Origin: Jongsikchunia kroppenstedtii DSM 45133
GTDB lineage: Bacteria > Actinomycetota > Actinomycetes > Mycobacteriales > Mycobacteriaceae
Direction of reading: 5' to 3'
Assembly: GCF_000380485.1 (NCBI RefSeq)
Contig: NZ_AQYG01000050.1
Location: 186,001 to 250,000 of the forward strand
DNA length: 64,000 nt
Part shown: positions 51,526 through 62,200 of the stretch, piece after piece
Numbering within the stretch: the stretch's first letter is position 1
How the letters are laid out: each line of letters opens with the position of its first letter
Notes under the pieces: model-generated
What the model was told of the DNA's origin: nothing
Databases searched by the model: none
Seen by the model: the letters and a program-made list of their open reading frames with translations, nothing else
Program-made: the position numbers and the translations under genes

Positions 51526-52286
51526 CAGACATCTCCGAACAGGTCGTCCTGGTCACCGGGGGCGCCCGCGGACTGGGCCGCGCAGTCACTGAAGCATTCC
51601 TTCGCGAGGGAGCGCGCGTCGTGATCGACTACCTAACCAGCGCGGAGACCGCTGCGGAGATCGCCGGTACCTATCCCGCACAAGCAATAGCGGTGCGAGC
51701 CGACGTGCGCGACCGCGCTCAAGTCGACGCGCTCTTCACGACCGCGACGGAGGCCTTCGGCGCCCCGATATCCACCGTCGTCAACAACGCTCTGGCCAGC
51801 TTCTCGTTCAACGGCGATGCCCGCGCGAAAGCGGACGTGATTGGCTACACCACGTTCCACGAACAGTTCTCCAGTGCGGTGCAGGGATCACTCCACACCA
51901 TCCAGAGGGCACTTCCCGGTTTCAATCAAGCTGGCTCCGGTCGGGTAATCAATATAGGTACCAACCTTTTCCAGAACCCAGTGGTGCCTTACCACGACTA
52001 CACCGCGGCCAAAGCGGCGCTGCTGTCGCTCACACGTACCTTTGCCGCCGACCTCGGACCGCATGGGGTCACCGTGAACATGGTCAGCGGAGGGCTGTTG
52101 CGCACCACCGACGCGAGCGCCGCCACTCCGAAAGAGGTGTTCGACGCAATCGCTGCCAGCACACCGCTGCAGACAGTGACCACTCCCGCCGAGTTCGCGG
52201 ACGCAGTTTTGTTCTTCGCCTCACCGTGGTCGCGCGCGATCACGGGACAAAACCTTGTCGTCGACGGAGGACTTGTCAAGGACTGA
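51526..52286 (+). pseudogene. Short-chain dehydrogenase, 5' end cut by IS3
   Basis: An SDR-family oxidoreductase. The reading frame DISEQVVLVTGGARGLGRAV contains the full cofactor motif but has no start codon before it, because the IS right end is at 51,525. The rest is complete: VVNNALASF, VINIGTNLF, the YTAAK catalytic pair and the C-terminal GQNLVVDGG. The first possible internal start (GTG at 51,621) would remove the nucleotide-binding motif, so it is probably nonfunctional unless read from the IS. Confidence 0.82.
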
Positions 52287-52315
52287 TACCGGAATTGCTC
52301 ATTAGCGCCGGCGCC

Positions 52316-52501
52316 GTGCAGCAACCGCCGACCTACACGAGCTACGCAGTCTGGCATGCCACCTCCACCGACAACTGGGGTGCCCCATCGACTTACGCAA
52401 TGATCGCGTTCACGATGCTGATCACGCTGGCCGCCATTGCAATTCGTGAAGTATGGACTCGGGCAGTCGTCCCGAGTATTGCGTCCACTCGGCGCACCTG
52501 A
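52316..52501 (+). pseudogene. Possible remnant of a membrane protein
   Basis: A 61-aa frame from a GTG, with one hydrophobic helix (YAMIAFTMLITLAAIAIREVW) preceded by an aromatic-rich segment and followed directly by tandem repeats. It looks like the C-terminal piece of a larger membrane protein, but I cannot name the parent. It may also be chance. Confidence 0.3.
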
Positions 52502-52580
52502 GTGTCCACTCGGCGCACCTGAGTGTCCACTCGGCACACCTGAGTGTCCACTCGGCGAACGTGAGTGTCCACTCGGCGAG
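52483..52580. repeat. 21-bp tandem repeat, about 4.7 copies
   Basis: The unit GTCCACTCGGCGCACCTGAGT occurs at 52,483, 52,504, 52,525 and 52,546, with a partial copy at 52,567. The first two copies are identical and the others differ at one to a few bases. It lies between the SDR remnant and the end of the minus-strand membrane protein gene. Each unit contains near-complementary CACTC and GAGTG, so RNA could fold into small hairpins. Confidence 0.85.
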
Positions 52581-52586
52581 CTCTTG

Positions 52587-54173
52587 CTATTTGTTACAGC
52601 CCGAGGGCTGCTCGGAGAGCACGCCCGGCAGCGTGACCTGACCCGACAGGGTGTAGTTCCCGGGCATCAAGGCGCGCAACGTGATCCAGCCGTCGGGCGT
52701 CTTGGTGATACACGCGGCCACCGAGTTGTCGGTGCTCGATCGGGCGACCAGATAGCGACCCCAGCGGTACTTCAATAGATGCGATGCGGTGTCGGGCACG
52801 TACATCGTCACCTGCCTCGGCGTCGCCTCCAGCAGCTTCAGCGGTGCGGGCACGATGGGTTTCGGGTCGGCCACCCGGTACAGCACCCAGTCGTCGTTGT
52901 GCCAGACCTCCGAAAGATACGGCAGGCCCGACTTGGCGAGCGCGGCTTCGGCCTTGTTCTGGCGCAGCGGCTCGTCGGCCACGGCGATATAGGCAACCGA
53001 ATTGTCCGCCAACCAGTCTCGATACGACTCGGCCGTCAGCGCGTTCTTCGCATAGAAGATCTCGTTGTACTCGTTGTCCGACTGGTTCTCCCAGCCCCGG
53101 GCCAACTGAACCCGATCACCCAGGGCATGCGAACCCGCGTGGGTTCCGGCGTCCACCAGCTCGACGCGGTTGTTCATCAAGTCCGGCTTGGTGAGCAGCT
53201 CGGTGCGCAGCGGTTGGTATGCCTCGTCGGACCCGTCGGCGTTGGCGACGGCGACCTGGTCGGCGATGGCCACGAAGGACGCGTAGACGATCGCCGGGAT
53301 CAGGGCGATGAGGATGACCTTCCACGACCGCCGCGAGAACTGGAAGCACAGTGCGGGCACGATCAGGCAGAAGAACCGAGCAAGGTTGGACCCGACGCCG
53401 TTCGGAATCGCGAAGATGACCAGCGCCGACGCCAGTGCCAGCGGCATGATCCAGCGCACCGGCGAATCGGTCAGCACGAACGCCGCGCACACGCCGATCA
53501 GGATCACCCAGAACAGCGTCGTCGCCGGAAAGCCCTGTGCCCCAGGCGCGCCGAAGAGGACGAACGGGATGAGCACACCCAGTGCCGCACCGATCAGCAC
53601 CTGCCAGGCGACCCGCGCCCGCGGCGAATGACCCGCCGCAAACGGCACCGTCACCAGGCCCACGAAGGCCGGCGCCAACGGACTCGCCAGGCCGCTGACC
53701 GCGACCAGCACGAGCGCGACCCCGGTCATACCCCGTTGCAGCGCAAGCAGTCCCACGATCGCGATCAGCGCGCCGACGGCGAACGTCACCCGCCCGGACA
53801 TCAGGTTGAGCACGGCCGCGATCGCCACGGTCCAGGACAGCAGCGCCGGATGGGTGCCGCCACGCGACAACGGATAGGCGGCAGCCGCGACGAGGATCGT
53901 CGACAGACATAGCAAGGTCAGCGAGCCGAACCAGGACGACAGCGTCGGAACGATCAGCGAGTAGCTGCCCGGGGCGAGGCCGCCGTACCAGCTGAACCAG
54001 TACCCCAGTCCGACACCGGACTCGGCGGCCTGTTCGCGGGCGATGGCCGCTTGCAGATCACCGAGCGCCGGATGCGCGATCCAGATGGCGACGGTCGCCA
54101 CCACGGCCGCGATCAATGGTGCAGCCGGAAGCGCACGCCGCCATCGCGGGGCGCTCAGCGCCGCGACGGTCAT
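52587..54173 (-). CDS. Large polytopic membrane protein with C-terminal extracytoplasmic domain
   Basis: A 528-aa protein. About eight to ten membrane helices cover residues 15-310. A soluble region follows (FYAKNALTAESYRDWLADNSVAYIAVADEPL, then beta-rich to the end). The layout, a short first helix then a soluble loop and a C-terminal domain with a NDDWVLYRV-type strand, resembles GT-C glycosyltransferase or related envelope proteins, but no conserved motif proves it. The start overlaps the PAP2 gene by 4 bases (ATGA), so the two work in one operon. Confidence 0.72.
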   Translation of the reverse strand: MTVAALSAPRWRRALPAAPLIAAVVATVAIWIAHPALGDLQAAIAREQAAESGVGLGYWFSWYGGLAPGSYSLIVPTLSSWFGSLTLLCLSTILVAAAAYPLSRGGTHPALLSWTVAIAAVLNLMSGRVTFAVGALIAIVGLLALQRGMTGVALVLVAVSGLASPLAPAFVGLVTVPFAAGHSPRARVAWQVLIGAALGVLIPFVLFGAPGAQGFPATTLFWVILIGVCAAFVLTDSPVRWIMPLALASALVIFAIPNGVGSNLARFFCLIVPALCFQFSRRSWKVILIALIPAIVYASFVAIADQVAVANADGSDEAYQPLRTELLTKPDLMNNRVELVDAGTHAGSHALGDRVQLARGWENQSDNEYNEIFYAKNALTAESYRDWLADNSVAYIAVADEPLRQNKAEAALAKSGLPYLSEVWHNDDWVLYRVADPKPIVPAPLKLLEATPRQVTMYVPDTASHLLKYRWGRYLVARSSTDNSVAACITKTPDGWITLRALMPGNYTLSGQVTLPGVLSEQPSGCNK

Positions 54174-55099
54174 CCGCCGGCTACTACTGTCGGCTCGTCG
54201 AGCGATTCGGGGGCGTCGAGCGAGTTCCGGGAGCCACGCCGCCAGCGCGCTATCCAGAGCGGCGTGTAGACGATCAGCGCGGCGGCGGCCAGCGTGCCCA
54301 GCCCGGCGATCACGTCGAGCAGGTAGTGGTTACCAGTGGCCATCACGACGAAGTACGTGGTGAACGGATAGAGGACGCCGAGCGTCCGCACCCACCAGCG
54401 GCGGGCGTACAGGAAGATCGCGATGCCGCACCAGGTCGCCCACGCGCAGTGCAGCGATGGCATGGCGGCGTACTGGTTGGAGACAGCCGTCGACCCCGGA
54501 GCGCCGCTCTCCGGCCACCAGCCCCACGAGCCGGTCTCGGCCATGATGTCGTAGAAACGGCCGGTCATGTGCGGGAAGTGCGTGTCCAGCAGCCGCGGCG
54601 GCGCGGTGGGCATCATGTAGAAGCCGATGAGCGCGAGCGCGGTGCAGACGATCAGGATGCTGCTGACCCGGCGGTACACCGCCTTGCGGCGCAGCATCAG
54701 CCAGATCAGCACAGCCGGGGTCACGATGAAATGCAGCGAGGCGTACTCGACCGCCGACGGGTCGGCGACCCACGCGGTGTGATGCACCCAGCCGTTCAAT
54801 GGTTCCTCGAGCGCGATGTTCCAGCGCTTCTCGAGGTCGTAGATCGCGCGACCGTTGGCGAACGCCTCGTTGGTGACCTCGCCGACCATGTTGCGGATCG
54901 CCGAGTACACGGCGTACAGCGAGCCCAGCAGGATGATCTCCAGCCACCAGCGCGGCTGCGCCAGATACCGCATCACCCGCACGTGCCACGGCAGCGACGC
55001 GTTCAGCTCGACGGCATCGATCTCACTCGAGGGAAGGGCGGCGTCGAGAACCGACGCGTCGTCACCAGGGTTCCCTGGCCGGGTCGTCGTCTCGGACAT
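54170..55099 (-). CDS. PAP2-superfamily membrane enzyme (inositolphosphotransferase-like)
   Basis: A 309-aa membrane protein of the PAP2_3 subgroup. The phosphatase motifs are MMPTAPPRLL, AMPSLHCAWATW and TGNHYLLDVIAG, with five or six helices. This subgroup includes Aur1-like inositolphosphotransferases and lipid phosphatases. The ATG at 55,099 has GGAGG upstream. Coupled to the large membrane protein gene, and near the DPA and emb genes, so a role in envelope lipid-phosphate chemistry is plausible but not shown. Confidence 0.82.
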   Translation of the reverse strand: MSETTTRPGNPGDDASVLDAALPSSEIDAVELNASLPWHVRVMRYLAQPRWWLEIILLGSLYAVYSAIRNMVGEVTNEAFANGRAIYDLEKRWNIALEEPLNGWVHHTAWVADPSAVEYASLHFIVTPAVLIWLMLRRKAVYRRVSSILIVCTALALIGFYMMPTAPPRLLDTHFPHMTGRFYDIMAETGSWGWWPESGAPGSTAVSNQYAAMPSLHCAWATWCGIAIFLYARRWWVRTLGVLYPFTTYFVVMATGNHYLLDVIAGLGTLAAAALIVYTPLWIARWRRGSRNSLDAPESLDEPTVVAGG

Positions 55100-55218
55100 C
55101 GTCACCTCCACTGCCCGTCGCGGATAAATCTGCTTAAGGGCCCGAACGATAATAGCGGAGTACGCCGTCAGACAATTCCCGGCTTCCCGTCAGACGGGCG
55201 GTGAACTGGGCAAATAGG

Positions 55219-55656
55219 TCAGGCGATCAGCCGGGCCAGCCTGCGCACCGCGAACTCGTAGCCGTCGATTCCGCAGCCCGAGATCACTGCGGCGGCGATC
55301 GGCGACACATATGACACGTGCCGGAACGATTCCCGGGCGTACACATTGCTGAGGTGCACCTCGATGATCGGGACCTCCGGAATCACCAGGGCGTCGGCCA
55401 ATGCGACCGAGGTGTGCGTCCAGCCGCCGGGGTTGATGACGATGCCGGCGACCTGTCCGCGCGCGGCATGCAGCCAGTCGATCGCCTCGCCCTCGTGGTT
55501 GGTCTGACGGCAATCGGCGGTCAGCCCGACCGCGTCGGCGGCGGCCCGCGCCCGCGCCTCCACGTCGGCCAGCGTGTCGTGTCCGTAGATCTCCGGCTGC
55601 CGCAGGCCCAGCGTGTTCAGATTGGGGCCGTTGAGCACCAGCAGCGATGAGGTCAT
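55219..55656 (-). CDS. aroQ: 3-dehydroquinate dehydratase, type II
   Basis: A 145-aa dodecameric shikimate-pathway enzyme. The N-terminal LVLNGPNLNTLGLRQPEIYG contains the catalytic Arg/Tyr loop; the conserved QTNHEGEAIDWLH, INPGGWTHTSVAL and EVHLSNVYARESFRH complete the active site. The ATG at 55,656 is divergent from embC, with 47 bases between them, so the promoters must overlap. In M. tuberculosis aroQ (aroD) lies in the aroF-aroK locus instead. Confidence 0.95.
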   Translation of the reverse strand: MTSSLLVLNGPNLNTLGLRQPEIYGHDTLADVEARARAAADAVGLTADCRQTNHEGEAIDWLHAARGQVAGIVINPGGWTHTSVALADALVIPEVPIIEVHLSNVYARESFRHVSYVSPIAAAVISGCGIDGYEFAVRRLARLIA

Positions 55657-55703
55657 TTGCCTACTGTAGGTCCTGCTGTGAGCGCGGTTTAACATCTGAC
55701 CTT

Positions 55704-58700
55704 GTGTCTGTGCAGCAGGGCGGCCCCTCTCAACGTGTCCGCACCGCGAGAATCATCGCGATCGTCACCGGTCTCCTCGGCGCCATCCTCGCGATCGCGA
55801 CGCCACTGCTCCCGGTCACCCAGACCACCGCGCAGCTGAACTGGCCGCAGCAGGGACAGCTCAACTCCGTCCAAGCGCCGCTGGTGTCCTACGTCCCGGT
55901 CGAGCTGACGGCGTCGGTGCCGTGTTCGGCGATCGACGCCCTGAACCGGGTCCCGACGCAGCCCGTCACCGCCGACCAGACGCGCACCGAGGCGGTCTTC
56001 AACAACCCGTCGGTACTGCTGTCCACGACGCCGAAGCAGGCCAGCAAGGCCGTCGAGCGCGGGCTCTTCATCCGGGAGACCGGCGCCCCCACCGACCCGG
56101 CCGACAAGCGCTCGATCGAGGTGGTGGTGCGCAACACCGCCATCGTCAGCGCCACCCTGACCGACATCGACGCGCAGCACTGCAGCTCGATCGACGTCAG
56201 CGCCACGCACTCGGAGGTCAAGGCGACCTTCGTCGGGATGACCGATCCGACCACGGGCGGCCCGCTGACCGGCTCGACCGCCGACAACGACCACACCCAG
56301 GGCGATCAGCGCCCCCAGGTCACCGGCATCTTCACCGATCTGACCGGCCCGGCGGCCGCGATGCCCGGAATGTCGGTGCACGCCACCATCGACGACCGGT
56401 ACACGACCACGCCAACCGCACTGCGGTGGACCGCGATCATCGTCGGCATCATCCTCACGCTGATCTCGCTGATCGCGCTGTATCGCCTCGACGCCACCGA
56501 CGGCCGCCGCCACCGCCGCATCTTCCCGGCCCGCTGGTGGCGCCTGAACCCGCGCGACGCCTTCGTCATCATCACGCTGATCTATTGGCATTTCATCGGC
56601 GGCAACACCTCTGACGACGGCTACATCCTGAACATGGCCCGCGCCGCCAAGCACTCGGGCTACATGGCTGACTACTACCGCTGGTACGCCGCGCCGGAGA
56701 CGCCGTTCGGCTGGTACTACCGGTCGTTCGGCCTGCTCTCCGAGATCACCACGGCCAGCCCGTTCGTCCGAATCCCCGCCCTGCTGTGCGGAATCATGGT
56801 GTGGCTCATCCTGTCTCACGAGGTGCTGCCCCGACTCGGTCGCGCCGCCAGCCAGCGTCTGGTGCCGTGGACGGCCGCGCTGGTGTTCATCGCCGCCTGG
56901 CTGCCGTTCAACAACGGCCTGCGTCCGGAACCGATCATCTGCCTCGGCGCGCTGCTCACCTGGTGCTCGGTGGAACGCGCGATCGCGACCGGCCGGGTTC
57001 TGCCCGCCGCGGTGGCCTGCATTCTCGGCGCGTTCAGCGTCGCCGCCGGCCCGACCGGCGTGATGAGCGCCGCGGCGATCATCGCCGGCGCGCGGCCGAT
57101 GATGCTGGCCATCAACCGCCGCGCCCATGTGCTCGCCGACATCGCCCCGCTCGAAGACCGCAGGCGCAGTTACCGAATCAGTCTGGTCGCGGTGATCGCG
57201 CCGGTGATCGCGGCCGGCACGCTGGTGATCCCGGTGATCTTCAACAGCCTTACCTTCGCGGCCTTCCTCGACTCCACCAAGATGAAGCAGAAACTCGGCC
57301 CGTCGCTGCCGTGGTGGGACGAGATCTCCATGTACGACTCGTTGTTCAACCAGTCGGCGGACGGCTCGATCGGTCGCCGGTTCGCGACCCTGGCGATGCT
57401 CGCGGGCATCGTCATCGTCGGCGCCATGCTGATGCGGAAGGGCCGCATCCCCGGCACGGCGGTCGGGCCGACCCGCCGCATCGTGTCGATCATCTTCGCG
57501 TCGTTGATCTTCCTGATGTTCATCCCGACCAAGTTCACCCACCATATCGGCGTGTTCGCCGGGTTGGCGCCGGCGTTGGCCGCGATCGCGGCGATCGCCA
57601 TCGGGGCCAACGCAATGCAGGCCCGGCGCAACCGCACACTGGCTGTCGCCCTGCTGCTGGCGGTGGCGGCGTTCGCCTTCGCCGGCACCAACTCCTATTA
57701 CTTCGTCTCCAACTGGGGCGTGCCCTGGTCGGGCAATCAGGTGACCATCGGCGGCATCCGGGTGGCCAGCATGCTGCTCGGCGGCTCGGCGATCGCGCTG
57801 CTGATCGCCGGCTGGCATCACTTCCGGGAGCCGTTCCGGCATCCGGACTCGGTCGAGACCGTCAAGCGCGAGCGCTGGTGGCAGCAGCTGCGGGGCGCCC
57901 CGCTGGCCGTCATCGCCGCGATCGTCGTGGCCTTCCAGCTGATCACGGTGATCTTCGGCGCCATCCACCAGAGCGGCACCTACTCGGTGCCGGCGGCCAA
58001 TCTGGCCTCGCTGCGCGGCGATATCTGCCAGATGGCCGACAAGGTGCTGGTCGAGCCCGACCCGAATGCCGGCATGCTGCAACCGGTTTCGGCCCCGCTG
58101 ACGACCGCGCTGTCGGGACCGGCGACGCCGGCACCAGGCGATGCGGACTCGTTCGGCACGGTCGGCTTCGACCCCAACGGCCTGCCGAAGTCGTTGTCCT
58201 CCCCCGCGTCCGCGGACTCGCTCGGTGTGCTTGCGGGCGCCGCGAACGAGAACCCGGACGTGCTCAACTCGAACGGCGCCGGCACCGGCGGCGGCGAGCT
58301 GGTCCAGCCGGGCGTCAACGGCAGCCGCGCGAAGCTGCCGTTCGGCCTCGACCCGAAGACCACCCCGGTGATGGGCAGCTACTCCTCCGCCGACCAAGCG
58401 CCGGCCCGGCTGCGGTCGTCCTGGTTCCGGCTGCCACCCAAGGAGCCCGGGCAGAGCCTGATCTCCCTCGCGGCCGCCGGCCGGTTCGAGAGCTCGTCGG
58501 TGCACCTGGAATACGCCACCGGCACCGGCACCACCGACGCCGATTTCCGGCTGGCCGGTTCGGTCCAGATGATCGACCCCGGACCGTCGCCGTCGTGGCG
58601 CAACCTGCGCATCTACCGCAGCTCGCTGCCCGCGGATGCGACGGCCGTCCGGATCGCCGCGGTCGACAACAACCTGGGCACGGACTCGTTCATCGTGGTC

Positions 58701-59099
58701 ACGCCCCCGCGGGTGCCGCACCTGCAGACGCTGGAGAGCCTGGTCGGGCGCACCGACCCGGTGCAGATCGACTGGACGTCCGGACTGGCCTTCCCGTGCC
58801 AGCGGCCGTTCAACCACCGCGACGGCGTCGCCGAGCTGCCGATGTGGCGGATCACACCCGGTTCGGATCTGTCCGCCGCGGTCACGGCTTGGATGGACGC
58901 GTCGGGCGGCGGCCCGGTCGGCTGGCAGGACGTCTCACTGAAGGCCACGACGATCCCCAGCTACCTGCAGAACGACGCCGGACGCGAGTGGGGCACCCTG
59001 CAGCGCCTGGTGCCGTATCAGACCACCACGCTGGCCGATCTGGAGCTGGGCGAGGCGACGCGATCCGGGCTGTGGCGCCCGGCACCGATCCGCGACTGA
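55704..59099 (+). CDS. embC: Arabinosyltransferase EmbC
   Basis: An 1131-aa GT-C membrane enzyme (GT53) that extends arabinan using DPA. An N-terminal signal-like helix and periplasmic domain (to about residue 230) are followed by the catalytic loop with Asp304-Asp305 in SDDGYILNMARAAKHSGY, about a dozen further helices, and a C-terminal carbohydrate-binding region (PFGWYY motif near 330, ending GLWRPAPIRD). Best match to the embC position and motifs: the residue equivalent to EmbB Met306 is Met. GTG start at 55,704. Confidence 0.9.
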   Translation: MSVQQGGPSQRVRTARIIAIVTGLLGAILAIATPLLPVTQTTAQLNWPQQGQLNSVQAPLVSYVPVELTASVPCSAIDALNRVPTQPVTADQTRTEAVFNNPSVLLSTTPKQASKAVERGLFIRETGAPTDPADKRSIEVVVRNTAIVSATLTDIDAQHCSSIDVSATHSEVKATFVGMTDPTTGGPLTGSTADNDHTQGDQRPQVTGIFTDLTGPAAAMPGMSVHATIDDRYTTTPTALRWTAIIVGIILTLISLIALYRLDATDGRRHRRIFPARWWRLNPRDAFVIITLIYWHFIGGNTSDDGYILNMARAAKHSGYMADYYRWYAAPETPFGWYYRSFGLLSEITTASPFVRIPALLCGIMVWLILSHEVLPRLGRAASQRLVPWTAALVFIAAWLPFNNGLRPEPIICLGALLTWCSVERAIATGRVLPAAVACILGAFSVAAGPTGVMSAAAIIAGARPMMLAINRRAHVLADIAPLEDRRRSYRISLVAVIAPVIAAGTLVIPVIFNSLTFAAFLDSTKMKQKLGPSLPWWDEISMYDSLFNQSADGSIGRRFATLAMLAGIVIVGAMLMRKGRIPGTAVGPTRRIVSIIFASLIFLMFIPTKFTHHIGVFAGLAPALAAIAAIAIGANAMQARRNRTLAVALLLAVAAFAFAGTNSYYFVSNWGVPWSGNQVTIGGIRVASMLLGGSAIALLIAGWHHFREPFRHPDSVETVKRERWWQQLRGAPLAVIAAIVVAFQLITVIFGAIHQSGTYSVPAANLASLRGDICQMADKVLVEPDPNAGMLQPVSAPLTTALSGPATPAPGDADSFGTVGFDPNGLPKSLSSPASADSLGVLAGAANENPDVLNSNGAGTGGGELVQPGVNGSRAKLPFGLDPKTTPVMGSYSSADQAPARLRSSWFRLPPKEPGQSLISLAAAGRFESSSVHLEYATGTGTTDADFRLAGSVQMIDPGPSPSWRNLRIYRSSLPADATAVRIAAVDNNLGTDSFIVVTPPRVPHLQTLESLVGRTDPVQIDWTSGLAFPCQRPFNHRDGVAELPMWRITPGSDLSAAVTAWMDASGGGPVGWQDVSLKATTIPSYLQNDAGREWGTLQRLVPYQTTTLADLELGEATRSGLWRPAPIRD

Positions 59100-59201
59100 C
59101 CCGACGAGCCGGTCCGGTTTGCCAGACCGGCATCAATGCACGCTGGCACACGGGTGCAGTCGACGTAGAGCAGCCAGGTTCGTCGCATAACATCGTTGGT
59201 C

Positions 59202-62200
59202 GTGTCGGTGTCCTCTTCCCTGTTCGCGGCTCTCAAGCCCGTCGTCCCGACCGGACGCACCCTGCGCATAGTCGCGGTGGTCTCCGGCATTCTCGGAATC
59301 GTCCTCTGCGGCATCACCCCGCTGCTGCCGGTGAAGGAACACACCGCGTCGGTCGATTGGCCGCGCTCCCAGCCGCTGTCCGGCCCGACGGCGTCGGTCA
59401 CGGCGCCGCTCACGCAGCAGACGGCGCAGTCGGTAACGGTCCGCATCCCGTGCGCGACGATGGCGACGGCCCAGCCGAACGCCCTGATCTTCTCCACGGT
59501 GCCGACCAGCAGCTACACCGTGATGCAGAAGGGGCTCGTGATCGCGGCCGGCGGCGGCGCGGCCGCGAACGGTCCGCGCGACCCGAACGGCCCCGGCGTC
59601 AGCATCACCTCCCGGGGCACGCCGCTGCTGACGACCACCCACGCCGAGCTGCAGCATTGCAAGGCGCTGCTGGTGACCGCCGATCTGCACGGGGTGCACG
59701 CCGAACTGCGCGGCATCGCCGGCGGCACCACCAGCGTGATCCGCGCCGGCAACGCCGGCGCCCAGTCGAGGCCGCAGGTCGACGGCGTCTTCACCACCCT
59801 CACCCCGGACGTCGTGCGCGCGGTCGACAACGCCGGCCTGACCGCTCACATCGAGATCGACACCCGCTTCGACAGCACGCCGTCGGTGGCCAAGATTCTC
59901 GCAATGGTGCTCGGCGTCCTCGCCGTCCTCGTCTCCCTCGCCGCGCTGGCGCTGCTCGACTGGCAGGGCGGCTACCATCGCCGCGTCGGACGGCGCGACT
60001 GGAAGCGCCTGCTGTGGCCGCGCCCGGCCGACATCGCGGTGACCGCCGTCCTTGTCGTCTGGCACTTCCTCGGCGCCGGCACGCCCGACGACGGCTACGT
60101 GCTGAACATGGGCCGCGGCAGCGCGCATGCCGGCTATCTCCTGGACTACTACCGGTTCTTCGGCGTTCCCGAGGCGCCGTTCGACTGGTACTACACCTTC
60201 CTGGCCGACTGGTCGCATGTCTCGGCGGCCGGGATCTGGATGCGGATTCCGTCACTGGTCGCGGGCCTGATCTCGTGGTTCGTGCTGTCGCGGGTGATCC
60301 TGCCGCGCATCGGCCCTGCGGTACGCGGCGGCAGTCGCACCCTGTCGCAGCGGCTGCCGGGCGCGTCCGTCTGGGCCGTCTGGTCGGCCGCCACGGTGTT
60401 CACCGCCTTCTGGATGGCGTTCGCCAGCGGCCTGCGCAGCGAGTCGATGATCATCCTGGGCTCGCTGCTCACCTGGTGGGGCGTCGAGCAGGCCATCGCC
60501 ACCCGGCGCATGCTGCCCGCCGCGTTCGCCGCCTTCGTCGCGGCCCTGACCCTGGCACTTGCCCCGCATGGCGTGATCGCGATCGCGATGCTGGTCGCCG
60601 GTTCGGCCGCGATGCTGCGGGTCCTGGTGCGCCGCAGCAACGTCGACAGTGCGGCCAGCGGGGGCACCCGCCTCATCGAGCTCGGCGCGCTGCTGATTCC
60701 GGTGATCGCCGCGGCGTCGGTGGTGTCGGTGATCGTGTTCCGCGATCAGACGCTCATGACGGTCATCGAGGCCGCACGGGTGCGCTGGAACGTCGGCCCG
60801 ACCGATCACTGGTACCAGGAATTCGTCCGCTACTACTTCATCACCGTGCCGAACTCCGAGGGCGCGCTGACCCGCCGGGTGCCGGTCCTGATCCTGCTGG
60901 CAGCACTCCTCGCGGTCGCGGCGATCATGCTGCGTCGCAAGCGGATTCCCGGCATCGATCCCGGCCCGGTGTGGCGCGGCGTGAGCACTGTGTTCATCAC
61001 GATGCTGCTGCTGCAGTTCACCCCGACCAAGTGGACGATCCAGTTCGGTGTCTTCGCCGGCATCGCCGCGGCCCTCGCCGCAGTGGCGGCCGTCGCGGTC
61101 GCCGAGGTCTCCCGCACCTCGGTCCGCAATCTGACGCTGTTCATCAGCGCCCTGCTCTTCGCGCTCGCCGCCTCGACCGCCGGCATCAATGCCTGGCCGT
61201 GGGCCCGCGAGCTCGGAATCTCCTGGTACGACAAGGCCCCGTCGCTCGGCGGCACCGCGGTGTCGACGCCGCTGCTGGCGCTGGCCGTGCTCGTCGGCGC
61301 CTTCGGCGTCTGGCAGCACCTGCGGATGGACTACGTGAAGAACAAGGGCCTCGCGCACGCCTCGCCGGCCGATGACGGCGCGCTCAGCAAGGCCGACCGT
61401 CGTCGCCTGTTCCTGGCCCCCTCTCCGATCGCCATCATCGCCGGCATCCTGGTCGTCGCCGAGCTGCTGCTGTTCGTGAAGGCCGCGGCCAGCCGCTCTG
61501 ACTCGTACACGGTGCTGCGCGGCAACCTGAAGGCACTCGGCGGCGATTCCTGCGCGATGGCCGACCGGGTCCTGGTCGAGCCGGATTCCAACGCCGGACA
61601 GCTGGTTCCGGCCGCCGGTATCAGCATCTCCGACGCACTCGCCGGCAAGGGCAACCCCGCCGGCGGCGGTACCCCGGCCGTCGGCTTCACACCGAACGGC
61701 GTCGCCGGCGACCTGAGCCCGGACCTCGGTTCGGCCAAGCCGGGACAGATGAACGTCGCCTCCAGCCCGACTGCGCAGTACTCGATCGCGGGCGGCGCAG
61801 CCGGAACGCTCGGCGGCAACGGACCGACCGGCGTCAACGGCTCCACGGCCTCGTTGCCGTTCGGGCTCGATCCGGCCCGCACCCCGGTGCTCGGCAGCTA
61901 CGGATTCAACACCGGCGACGCCCACGTGGTGACCGACTGGTACCAGCTGCCGGATGCCGCGGCCCGCAAGGGATCTCCGCTCATCGCGATCACCGCAGCC
62001 GGCTCGATCATGTCGACCGACAACGAGCAGTTCACCCAGTACGGGCAGCTGCTGCGGGTCGAGTTCGGCCGGATGGACGGCGGCCAATTCGTTCCGGTGG
62101 GCACGCGCATCGCTCCGATCGATCCGGGCGACTCGACGCGACCGAATCGGCCGTGGCGCAATCTGCGGGTGCCGATGAACCTGGTCCCGCCGCGCGCGAC

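Noticed and set aside
52483-52580. A CRISPR array
   Set aside because: The repeats are contiguous 21-base units without unique spacers, and no cas genes are near.
55689-58817. A 1042-codon minus-strand frame antisense to embC
   Set aside because: Composition-driven shadow; embC on the other strand is a clear family member.
56786-61375. A 1529-codon open frame on the plus strand across embC and embA
   Set aside because: Arg/Gly/Ala/Pro-rich shadow in another frame of the two emb genes, with no domain.
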